Source of the DNA: Candidatus Shapirobacteria bacterium UBA2283
GTDB taxonomy: Bacteria; Patescibacteriota; Microgenomatia; UBA12405
Length of the DNA: 7,346 bases
NCBI GenBank assembly: GCA_002345725.1
Contig: DDWP01000104.1
Location: forward strand, 1-7,346
Reading direction: 5' to 3'
Below the pieces are notes generated by a model that saw only the letters and a program-made list of their open reading frames with translations, was not told the origin of the DNA and did not search any database. The position numbers and the translations under genes are program-made. Shown one piece after another: positions 1 to 5,329 of the stretch (positions are counted from its first letter, which is position 1; each line of letters starts with the position of its first letter).

Positions 1-547
1 ATATAAACACTAAGTAGTTCATCAGGACTATACTAATTGGCCCCCAAGATTGGAGTGATTTTATAGAATAGTCCCAGTAGAGCCACCCTAACTGTACTAT
101 TGATAGTAGTACCAACCATTTGACACTGGTTATCTTTCGTATCCAAGGGAAGGCTAAATAAAATAGTAGTAAAGAGGGGATAAAGTACAATTGGTAAGCT
201 GCCCCTCCGATTAATAATATTAAGAAAAAATTATTTGGGTTGGGGGCATAAACAAAGAAATAATATATTGCACTCCAAAATATATATGGGGTCAATATTC
301 GACTGGCCCTTTTTTTATAAAAGTCCAAAGCATTCCCATTATAGCCATACTCCAGGACAAATCCAGATATCATAATAAATATTGCCACCGCTCCCCGGGT
401 AATCTGGTTAAACCAGAAAGTTAGAGGCATACCGAGAAGATCATTGTTTCCGACCCCCAAAGTCTTACTAGAAGTATGGATCACTATCACCATTAATATG
501 GCTACTATCCTAATTACATCAATTGCATGTACATAAGTCTTCTTCAT
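1..547 (-). CDS. Acyltransferase-3 family membrane protein (N-terminal part, runs off left edge)
   Basis: Reading the minus strand from ATG at 547-545 gives an uninterrupted 182-codon frame to the window edge; the C-terminal half is missing. Family hallmarks are visible. R13 and H24 in the first membrane helix form the R-X10-H motif of acyltransferase-3 (OafA/YrhL-like) proteins. The segment AVAIFIMISGFVL (about 53-65) matches the second conserved helix, and KKRASRILTPY (78-88) the conserved basic cytoplasmic motif. More hydrophobic helices follow at about 86-100, 107-133 and 143-158. Members of this family move acyl groups, often acetyl, onto surface polysaccharides or other envelope glycans at the inner membrane; the acceptor here is unknown. 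The start was chosen because it places the R-X10-H motif at the usual distance from the N terminus and has a -10-like element just upstream. It is divergent from the gene at 571. Confidence 0.85.
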   Translation of the reverse strand, partial: MKKTYVHAIDVIRIVAILMVIVIHTSSKTLGVGNNDLLGMPLTFWFNQITRGAVAIFIMISGFVLEYGYNGNALDFYKKRASRILTPYIFWSAIYYFFVYAPNPNNFFLILLIGGAAYQLYFIPSLLLFYLAFPWIRKITSVKWLVLLSIVQLGWLYWDYSIKSLQSWGPISIVLMNYLVFI

Positions 548-552
548 TCTTA

Positions 553-561
553 ATGTTATCA
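553..561 (-). promoter_or_regulatory. Extended -10 element for the acyltransferase gene, overlapping a divergent -10
   Basis: On the minus strand the bases read TGATAACAT: a TGn extension plus TAACAT, which matches TATAAT at four of six positions. It ends 5 nt before the ATG at 547. It covers nearly the same bases as the plus-strand element at 554-562. It is assigned by position and similarity only, and the hexamer is weak. Confidence 0.4.
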
Positions 562-562
562 T
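554..562 (+). promoter_or_regulatory. Extended -10 element for the membrane protein at 571
   Basis: The bases read TGTTATCAT: a TGn extension plus TATCAT, five of six matches to TATAAT. Eight nt separate it from the ATG at 571, the same element and spacing as in front of greA (TGTTATAAT, 8 nt, ATG). Transcription would start about at the start codon. This supports 571 as the true start. No -35 box is evident. Confidence 0.55.
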
Positions 563-570
563 TACCTACT

Positions 571-1029
571 ATGTTCTTTGGTTACCTATCTATTTTCCTA
601 TTTGCTTTTCTATCGACTCTTTCTTTTGTTAGGATCAAGACTGGCAAGAAGATCGCTGAATTTGTCTATAATTTTGGATTTCTCATAGGCTCTTTCGTCT
701 GGGAAGATATGTTTATCTTTTCTATCTATGGCCTAGTTGCTAGCGTTGCTACTACTTGGTTAGGCCAATACAAATATGGTCTACTTTTCTTTCTAGTTTT
801 TTGGATAGTTAGAAGTGCTGGAGAGACGCTTTATTTTTTCTTAGAGCAGTTTATTGAGCCCAAACATTTTCCCCATTATGTTGACGAACATTTTCGTCCC
901 CTTCGTAAGATTTTTGGCCACATCTCCTATCAACAATGCCTCATTATTATGCAGGTCACCTTTCAGGTTATTCTTATGTCTTCCATTGTTGGATTGATCA
1001 CCCTTCTCTTTTCCTGGGATAAGTTTTAA
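571..1029 (+). CDS. Hypothetical polytopic membrane protein, 152 aa
   Basis: I do not recognise the family. The protein is very rich in Phe, Leu and Ile, with hydrophobic stretches at about residues 2-20, 33-63 (probably two helices, with a Glu-Asp pair at 45-46 between or within them), 69-92 and 121-148. A basic loop (RIKTGKK, 21-27) follows the first helix, and a His-rich polar loop at 98-117 contains several H, R and K residues. It is probably a four- or five-helix inner-membrane protein. An ATG at 553 and a TTG at 523 are in frame, but the TTG would overlap the divergent acyltransferase start, and the -10-like element at 554-562 favours 571. The next gene begins 14 bp after the stop. Nothing assigns a function. 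Confidence 0.7.
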   Translation: MFFGYLSIFLFAFLSTLSFVRIKTGKKIAEFVYNFGFLIGSFVWEDMFIFSIYGLVASVATTWLGQYKYGLLFFLVFWIVRSAGETLYFFLEQFIEPKHFPHYVDEHFRPLRKIFGHISYQQCLIIMQVTFQVILMSSIVGLITLLFSWDKF

Positions 1030-1043
1030 AATACCAGACAACC

Positions 1044-1427
1044 ATGAAAACAATTGTTATCGGCTGCTCATCTTCCGGCAAGACTACTCTTGCTTCTCGT
1101 TTTCCTTCTTCAATTGATATTAACGAAGAATATTCTGACAATATTCCTAAAGTAATCGACGAGACTCTAGCCAAGAAAGATGCTTTGCTTTTTATCAATA
1201 CTGATTACATCATGCTTGATGATTTACGTAAAGCCAAATCTCTGGGCTTTAACATAGTTCAACTCGAGCTTACCTTATCTGAACTACAAAAAAGAAACAC
1301 CAATCATGATTTAGTTCAGTGGCTTGAAGATATGATTGATTATCAGAATGAAATTAAGAGAGTTGGCCTTGTGGACAAATCCCTAGACGCCACTCTACCA
1401 GTCGAGCAGCTCGCCAAACTTTTGTAA
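1044..1427 (+). CDS. Small P-loop NTPase, nucleotide-kinase-like, 127 aa
   Basis: The N terminus has a perfect Walker A motif, GCSSSGKT at residues 7-14, directly after a hydrophobic strand (TIVIG), as in small-molecule and nucleotide kinases. A second strand, DALLFIN (46-52), could carry the Walker B position. QKRNTNHD (82-89) resembles the Arg-containing lid of adenylate/CMP-kinase-like proteins, and DATLPVEQLAKLL (115-127) resembles their usual C-terminal ending. At 127 aa it is much shorter than typical kinases of this fold (about 180-220 aa), so the substrate-binding insertion appears reduced. ATP binding is well supported; the phosphate acceptor is not. It lies 14 bp after the membrane protein gene and 24 bp before greA. 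No ribosome-binding site is visible; a TAAAAT at 1027-1032 is 11 nt from the start. Confidence 0.75.
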   Translation: MKTIVIGCSSSGKTTLASRFPSSIDINEEYSDNIPKVIDETLAKKDALLFINTDYIMLDDLRKAKSLGFNIVQLELTLSELQKRNTNHDLVQWLEDMIDYQNEIKRVGLVDKSLDATLPVEQLAKLL

Positions 1428-1434
1428 CAAAGGT

Positions 1435-1443
1435 TGTTATAAT
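1435..1443 (+). promoter_or_regulatory. Perfect extended -10 promoter element for greA
   Basis: TGTTATAAT is a full extended -10 (TGn plus consensus TATAAT). It ends 8 nt before the greA ATG at 1452, so transcription would begin at or within a base or two of the start codon, giving a leaderless message. No convincing -35 box lies 16-18 nt upstream, which is compatible with an extended -10 promoter. Confidence 0.65.
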
Positions 1444-1451
1444 CAATACTT

Positions 1452-1907
1452 ATGTCTCTCATTACCGCTCACGGTCTTCAATATCTCCGACAGCATTTAA
1501 TTGAACTAAAACAGGAGCTGGTCAGAACTTTCGATGAACGTGCCGCCGCTGCCGCCGAGGGGGACTTAAAAGAAAACTCGGCTTATATTTTTATGACTGA
1601 GAGAGCTAATGTACTCCAAAGTCAGATTGATAAAGCTTCCCAGGAGATCAAAGAAGCTGTTCTCATTACTCCTCCCACTCAGTTTAATAAAGTTCAAATT
1701 GGCCACCTGGTTAAGCTAGTTTTTCAAAATGACAACCGAGAAATGACTATTACTTTAGTTGGTAAAAACGATGCCAGCCAAAAACCTGGCTGGATTTCTT
1801 CTGATAGCCCACTTGGGATTGCTATACTCGGTAATAGTGTTGGCGACAAAGTCGACGTCAACGGCCAGCCCGTTGCCATTCTCAATATCTCTGCTGGAGA
1901 TATATAA
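1452..1907 (+). CDS. greA: Transcription elongation factor GreA-family protein
   Basis: GreA enters the RNA polymerase secondary channel and stimulates cleavage of backtracked RNA so that stalled complexes resume. The 151-aa length is close to the usual (about 158). Residues 1-72 form the N-terminal coiled coil. The tip motif GDLKENSAY (37-45) holds the two acidic residues (D38, E41, equivalent to E. coli D41 and E44) that coordinate the catalytic Mg2+. The C-terminal FKBP-like domain (about 76-151) contains ISSDSPLG (115-122) and VGDKV (130-134), matching the family's signature. A run of five alanines (31-35) precedes the tip. The start is supported by an extended -10 box 8 nt upstream, without any ribosome-binding site. 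The paralogue GreB cannot be formally excluded but the family call is secure. Confidence 0.93.
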   Translation: MSLITAHGLQYLRQHLIELKQELVRTFDERAAAAAEGDLKENSAYIFMTERANVLQSQIDKASQEIKEAVLITPPTQFNKVQIGHLVKLVFQNDNREMTITLVGKNDASQKPGWISSDSPLGIAILGNSVGDKVDVNGQPVAILNISAGDI

Positions 1908-1908
1908 T
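1903..1908 (+). promoter_or_regulatory. TATAAT -10 box overlapping the greA stop codon
   Basis: A consensus TATAAT includes the greA stop codon (TAA, 1905-1907) and ends 5 nt before the ATG of the S51 peptidase gene at 1914. If used, the peptidase message would be leaderless. A weak -35 candidate, TTCTCA (1879-1884), lies 18 nt upstream. Confidence 0.55.
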
Positions 1909-1913
1909 AGGTC

Positions 1914-2537
1914 ATGTCTCAAATATTTTTAACTGCCGCTGCCAATCATGTTTTGTCGGATCTTGTAACTCATTTACCTTCATTACCTTCCGAATATAAA
2001 GTTGCTTTTATTCCGACTGCAGCTGAAGTTGAAGAAGGCGAACTTTCATGGCTCAAAGCCGACAAAGACGCTTTAATTAGTCAAGGATTTGATGTCGAAG
2101 AATTCACTATTACCAACTTAACTCCATTGGAAATTGAGGGAAAACTAGCCAACAAAAATTTGATTTTTATGACTGGGGGTAACACCTTCTATCTTTTGGA
2201 TCAAATTATAAAAACTGGTTTTGATGAGATTCTTAAAAGAAAACTAAATGAGGGTGTTGTCTATATTGGTTCTAGCGCTGGATCGATGGTCATGGGTAAG
2301 CGAGTAGATCTAGTCAAGACGATTGATGATGCTTCAAAAGCCCCAGATTTAAAATCAAATGGTTTAGAGATTGTCGATTGCGCTTTATTGCCACACTGGG
2401 GTGATACGCATTTTTTTAAAGGATATTATTTAGGGTTTGAGGCTATGTATAATGAACACTTGAAAATGATTCCTTTGTCCAATAGCCAGTACCTTTGGTT
2501 TAACGACGGCCAGTTAAATTATATTGACGTAAAATAA
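1914..2537 (+). CDS. Peptidase S51 (peptidase E / cyanophycinase-like), 207 aa
   Basis: S51 enzymes are serine peptidases with a class-I glutamine-amidotransferase-like fold; peptidase E cleaves Asp-X dipeptides. The order of motifs fits: strand and loop VAFIPTAAE (30-38), the FMTGGNTF element (85-92), the nucleophile elbow GSSAGS (119-124) with S121 as the nucleophile, and LLPHW (158-162) with H161 as the likely catalytic His. Length is close to peptidase E of other bacteria (about 230 aa), if slightly short. There is no signal peptide, so it should be cytoplasmic, with a probable role in recycling dipeptides. It starts 6 bp after the greA stop with a TATAAT box in between, and ends 3 bp before the first SDR gene. 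The exact substrate is not certain from sequence. Confidence 0.88.
   Translation: MSQIFLTAAANHVLSDLVTHLPSLPSEYKVAFIPTAAEVEEGELSWLKADKDALISQGFDVEEFTITNLTPLEIEGKLANKNLIFMTGGNTFYLLDQIIKTGFDEILKRKLNEGVVYIGSSAGSMVMGKRVDLVKTIDDASKAPDLKSNGLEIVDCALLPHWGDTHFFKGYYLGFEAMYNEHLKMIPLSNSQYLWFNDGQLNYIDVK
2530..2535 (+). promoter_or_regulatory. TAAAAT -10-like box for the first SDR gene
   Basis: TAAAAT (five of six to TATAAT) ends in the S51 peptidase stop codon (TAA, 2535-2537) and lies 5 nt before the ATG at 2541, the same geometry as at 1903-1908. The AT-rich context makes chance similarity possible. Confidence 0.35.
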
Positions 2538-2540
2538 ATT

Positions 2541-2577
2541 ATGCAAAATAAAGTCGTTGTCATCACCGGTGCTAGTC
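2541..2577 (+). repeat. 37-nt direct repeat, copy 1 (5' end of first SDR gene)
   Basis: This block is identical to 3200-3236. It runs from the start codon through the dinucleotide-binding TGAS codons. With the base before the ATG included, the identity is 38 nt. Beyond it the two genes diverge quickly. Confidence 0.95.
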
Positions 2578-3182
2578 GGGGAATTGGTTTGGCTACTGCT
2601 AATGAATTTTTGAAAAAAGGATATCGAGTTGTTGGTACTTCGACGACAGGAAACTCTTCAACCTATAAATTAGACTTATCTTCAGAGCAATCTATCGAGT
2701 CATTTGTCAGGCAGTTAAATGAAGAAAATATCAGAATAGATTTTCTTATCAATAATGCTGCCATTATGATTGATCAGAAAGAAACTTCGGTAGATATAAA
2801 GAAATTAACACAAACCTTAAACGTTAACCTTATTGGCACAATTAGTTTGACAGAAAAACTGTTGTCTATATTCAATGATGGTGGCGCTATTGTTAACCTC
2901 TCCTCAGAATTAGGATCATTGCTTCAAAATATGCCCAACAAATCTTATGCTTATCGCATATCCAAAACTGCTATTAATATGTACACACTGACCTTATCTC
3001 AAAGATTGGAGGGAAAAGGAATTAGAGTTTATAGTTTTGCCCCCGGTTGGGTAAAAACGGATATGGGTACTATGAATGCTCTTCGTGAACCTCATGAACC
3101 CGCTCGTGAAATTGTTACCTTGTGTGAGTCAAACAATAGATCTGGTCTATTCTATGAAAAAGACTCTGTCCGTGCTTGGTGA
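2541..3182 (+). CDS. Short-chain dehydrogenase/reductase, C-factor-like, 213 aa
   Basis: This is a Rossmann-fold NAD(P)(H)-dependent oxidoreductase. Visible SDR motifs: TGASRGIG cofactor loop (9-16), NNAA (71-74), active-site Asn region NVNLIG (94-99), NLSS (119-122) with the catalytic Ser, and Y138-x3-K142 within YAYRISKTA. PGWVKTDMG (168-176) and the ending GLFYEKDSVRAW resemble C-factor/CsgA-type and carbonyl-reductase SDRs, whose C termini end in a conserved Trp; the stop here falls right after that Trp. The gene ends with tandem TGA TGA. The first 37 nt are identical to the start of the next SDR gene, while the rest of the two proteins is strongly diverged. It is the first member of a likely redox gene cassette. 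Substrate unknown. Confidence 0.9.
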   Translation: MQNKVVVITGASRGIGLATANEFLKKGYRVVGTSTTGNSSTYKLDLSSEQSIESFVRQLNEENIRIDFLINNAAIMIDQKETSVDIKKLTQTLNVNLIGTISLTEKLLSIFNDGGAIVNLSSELGSLLQNMPNKSYAYRISKTAINMYTLTLSQRLEGKGIRVYSFAPGWVKTDMGTMNALREPHEPAREIVTLCESNNRSGLFYEKDSVRAW

Positions 3183-3187
3183 TGAGA

Positions 3188-3193
3188 TATAAT
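3188..3193 (+). promoter_or_regulatory. TATAAT -10 box for the second SDR gene
   Basis: A consensus TATAAT lies in the 17-bp gap between the two SDR genes and ends 6 nt before the ATG at 3200. This spacing implies a leaderless transcript and supports 3200 rather than the upstream in-frame codon at 3176 as the start. No clear -35 box. Confidence 0.55.
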
Positions 3194-3199
3194 GTCTAT

Positions 3200-3236
3200 A
3201 TGCAAAATAAAGTCGTTGTCATCACCGGTGCTAGTC
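3200..3236 (+). repeat. 37-nt direct repeat, copy 2 (5' end of second SDR gene)
   Basis: Identical to 2541-2577. The -10 boxes just upstream differ between the copies (TAAAAT versus TATAAT), so the shared block starts at the base before the start codon. Confidence 0.95.
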
Positions 3237-3922
3237 AAGGTTTAGGAAAAGAACTCTCACTTCAGCTTGCCAAGCTTGGTGCCAAAATTGCCCTGGTGGC
3301 AAGAAGTGAGAAGTTGTTGGTAGAAGTAAAAAAAGAAATAAATGACAATGGAGGAACTGCTGAGTATTTTGTGTGTGATGTGACTGATGTCGATGCTATC
3401 AATTTAACCGTATCAAAAATTATGGATACTTTTAAAACAGTGGATGTTTTGGTAAATAACGCAGGCGTTTGGACTGCTGATTATTTGGAAGAAAAAGATA
3501 AGAATCTGGTCGAAAAAACTTTTATGGTCAATAGTGTTGGACCAATTAATTTTTATAAAGCGGTATCTCCTATTTTTGAAAAAAATAAAAAAGGACATTT
3601 TGTATTTATCAATTCGATTTGGGGATTAAATTTGCCTGAGACAAAAGATGGATTGGTATACACCGCCACCAAATGGGCAATGACAGGCTTTGCTAATGCC
3701 TTGAAATATAAATATGGTGGAACTGATATTAAGTTAACTTCAATATTCCCTGGACCGTTTGTAAGTAATATTGACAAAAACGCAGGCGATGATTTTGGTG
3801 ACGATGAGTCAAAAGAGATGAAAACAAGTGAAGTTGCCGATGCTGTTATTTATGCATTGAATGCTACAGGCAAAATGCAAATTGGTGATATTGAATTAAA
3901 ATATACAAATTGGAATAGTTAA
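3200..3922 (+). CDS. Short-chain dehydrogenase/reductase, classical type, 240 aa
   Basis: This is a classical-length SDR. It has the TGASQGLG cofactor loop (9-16), ARSEKLL (34-40) with R35 after the second strand suggesting NADP(H) preference, CDVTD (59-63) contacting adenine, NNAG (86-89), active-site N111 in VNSVG, S139 in INSIWG, and Y154-x3-K158. PGPFVS (184-189) closes the substrate site. All four catalytic residues are present, so it should be active on a carbonyl or alcohol substrate that I cannot name. An in-frame codon at 3176 would add eight residues overlapping the previous gene. The ATG at 3200 is preferred because MQNKVVVITGAS aligns exactly with the upstream SDR and a TATAAT box precedes it. 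The cupin gene begins immediately after the stop, so the two are probably co-transcribed. Confidence 0.9.
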   Translation: MQNKVVVITGASQGLGKELSLQLAKLGAKIALVARSEKLLVEVKKEINDNGGTAEYFVCDVTDVDAINLTVSKIMDTFKTVDVLVNNAGVWTADYLEEKDKNLVEKTFMVNSVGPINFYKAVSPIFEKNKKGHFVFINSIWGLNLPETKDGLVYTATKWAMTGFANALKYKYGGTDIKLTSIFPGPFVSNIDKNAGDDFGDDESKEMKTSEVADAVIYALNATGKMQIGDIELKYTNWNS

Positions 3923-4243
3923 ATGATAATTACACAGCCACAAGCAATCAGAGAAGATTGGGATCAAACTAAAAGCTGGAACTATAAACTCAAGCATTTG
4001 AGTCCTTATCAGTCCATTGTCTACGCTGAAATCACCAATGATCACGGTGAAGTACACACCAACGATATTGAAAGAATTTATTACATCATTGATGGAGCAG
4101 GGGAGTTTGTTATTGGTGATGAGGCTACCAAGGTTGAGAAAGGAGATGTCTTTACTGTCCCAGCTCGTACTATTTATAATTATCATTCTCTTCCAAATCA
4201 AACTCTAAAAGTATTATTAATAATGGAACTTTGGGACAATTAA
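3923..4243 (+). CDS. Small single-domain cupin, 106 aa
   Basis: This is a single beta-barrel cupin (cupin_2-like). Motif 1 can be traced from G42 through H45, E50 and the Gly residues at 58 and 60; motif 2 runs from G74 (KGDVFTVPA) to H88. Only one His is clear in motif 1: the second metal-binding His of the usual H-x-H is N47 here. The metal site would therefore be H45, E50, H88 plus a weak or absent fourth ligand. Such proteins act as isomerases, epimerases, dioxygenases or small-molecule sensors, and sugar-related members are common next to oxidoreductases; the role here is not determinable. The ATG abuts the preceding SDR stop with no spacer, and the aldo/keto reductase starts 14 bp downstream, so it is almost certainly in the same operon. 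Confidence 0.82.
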   Translation: MIITQPQAIREDWDQTKSWNYKLKHLSPYQSIVYAEITNDHGEVHTNDIERIYYIIDGAGEFVIGDEATKVEKGDVFTVPARTIYNYHSLPNQTLKVLLIMELWDN

Positions 4244-4257
4244 AAATTAAACAAATC

Positions 4258-5307
4258 ATGAACTATCGCACACTTGGTAAAACTGGTTTAAAAATTTCTG
4301 ATGTTGGTATGGGCACCTGGCAGCTCGGTGGTCATCCCTGGGGTTGGGATGCTCCCGACGAAGACGAAAGCGTTCGAGCACTATATCGTTTTGTTGAATT
4401 AGGTGGAAATTTTTTGGACACTGCCTGGGTCTATGGTCGGGTTGATGAAGCAGGAGATATTTCTGGAGGTCATTGTTCTGAAGAACTGATTGGTCAGTTC
4501 TTAAAAGAGTCTGGTAATGCTGGTAAAGTTATTGTTGCCTCCAAAATTCCTCCAAAAGATCGTAATTGGCCGGCTCGATTTGGAATCAACATCAATGATG
4601 TTTTCCCTAGTCAGTATATTGAAGATATGGTCGACAGCTCTCTCTCAACACTCAAGATGGACTCAATTGATATTATGCAATTCCATGTCTGGCAAGATGA
4701 ATTTGCTTCTCACGATGAATGGAAGCAAACTATCCAGAAATTAACCCGTGAAGGTAAAGTCAAACATTGGGGTATCTCTATCAACGACTATCAACCCAGT
4801 AACTGTTTAAAAACTTTAGATACTGGTTTGATTTCTACCATTCAATTTATTTTTAATATCTTTCATCAAAAACCGACCGAAAAACTATTGCCTTATGCTG
4901 CAGAACATAATATTGGGTTAATCGCTCGTGTACCTCTTGATGAAGGTGGTCTAACTGGGAGAATCACTCTCGATTCAAAGTTTGACGATGATATGCGCTC
5001 TGTTTATTTCAATCAAGAAAGATTGCCCGAATTCATTAGGAGAACCGACGAGTTAAAAAAAATATTGGGGGACGAAGCCAAAACTTTGGCTGAATTAGCT
5101 CTAAGATATATATTGTCTTTTGATGCTGTCTCCACTGTCATTCCGGGCACCCGTAAAGTCGCTACTGTCGAGGCTAACGCTGCCGTTTCCGACGGTAGAA
5201 AGTTATCTGAAGCACTAATGGTTGAGCTAAAAAATCATGTCTGGGAGCGCAACTTTTACGTCGACAGAGATCCATCACTAGAATCAAGCGGTTTTATTGA
5301 AAAATAA
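4258..5307 (+). CDS. Aldo/keto reductase, 349 aa
   Basis: This is a TIM-barrel NAD(P)H-dependent oxidoreductase reducing aldehydes or ketones. MNYRTLGKTGLKISDVGMGTW is the typical N terminus. The catalytic tetrad is complete: D54 and Y59 (FLDTAWVYG), K96 (VASKIPP) and H143 (QFHVW). LIARVPLDEGGLTG (221-234) and DMR (245-247) fit the protein-family subgroup with the conserved downstream loop, and VIPGTRKVATVEANAA (294-309) is the NADP 2'-phosphate-binding region. An insertion rich in Gly, Trp and Asp (24-37) follows the first strand, and a loop of about 14 residues after K96 is unusual. An upstream in-frame TTG (4231) would overlap the cupin gene; the ATG at 4258 aligns with family N termini. 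Substrate unknown. It is followed 22 bp later by the shikimate-dehydrogenase-like gene. Confidence 0.93.
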   Translation: MNYRTLGKTGLKISDVGMGTWQLGGHPWGWDAPDEDESVRALYRFVELGGNFLDTAWVYGRVDEAGDISGGHCSEELIGQFLKESGNAGKVIVASKIPPKDRNWPARFGININDVFPSQYIEDMVDSSLSTLKMDSIDIMQFHVWQDEFASHDEWKQTIQKLTREGKVKHWGISINDYQPSNCLKTLDTGLISTIQFIFNIFHQKPTEKLLPYAAEHNIGLIARVPLDEGGLTGRITLDSKFDDDMRSVYFNQERLPEFIRRTDELKKILGDEAKTLAELALRYILSFDAVSTVIPGTRKVATVEANAAVSDGRKLSEALMVELKNHVWERNFYVDRDPSLESSGFIEK

Positions 5308-5317
5308 CTTTCCGGGT

Positions 5318-5323
5318 TATAAT
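5318..5323 (+). promoter_or_regulatory. TATAAT -10 box (with TTGAAA at 5297-5302) for the shikimate-dehydrogenase-like gene
   Basis: A consensus TATAAT ends 6 nt before the ATG at 5330. TTGAAA at 5297-5302 matches the -35 consensus at five of six positions with a 15-nt spacer, shorter than ideal. This internal promoter could drive the last two genes separately from the upstream cassette. Confidence 0.55.
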
Positions 5324-5329
5324 CAGCTT

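Noticed and set aside
523..570. Upstream in-frame TTG (523) and ATG (553) as starts of the membrane protein
   Set aside because: The TTG lies inside the divergent acyltransferase coding sequence, and both would place the extended -10-like element at 554-562 inside the gene; the ATG at 571 repeats the greA spacing.
1027..1032. TAAAAT as -10 box for the P-loop protein
   Set aside because: The gap to the ATG is 11 nt, outside the 5-8 nt seen elsewhere, the motif begins in a stop codon and the area is AT-rich; too weak to list as a feature.
841..1053. Minus-strand open frame opposite the membrane protein
   Set aside because: It is antisense to better-supported genes, has no recognisable motif and no promoter-like element; the same applies to other antisense frames at 998-1198, 1724-1915, 3413-3777, 3896-4201 and 5638-5955.
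3176..3199. Upstream start of the second SDR (adds eight residues)
   Set aside because: It overlaps the previous gene and adds residues before the conserved first strand; ATG 3200 aligns with the upstream SDR and has a TATAAT box 6 nt away.
4017..4208. Second plus-strand frame inside the cupin gene
   Set aside because: It is a frame-shifted shadow of the cupin; the cupin frame carries both family motifs. The same holds for 4517-4744 within the aldo/keto reductase.
4231..4257. TTG start for the first aldo/keto reductase
   Set aside because: It overlaps the cupin gene, and the extra nine residues precede a typical family N terminus beginning at ATG 4258.
5297..5329. TTG start for the AroE-like gene
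   Set aside because: It overlaps the aldo/keto reductase stop region and would put the TATAAT at 5318 inside the gene.
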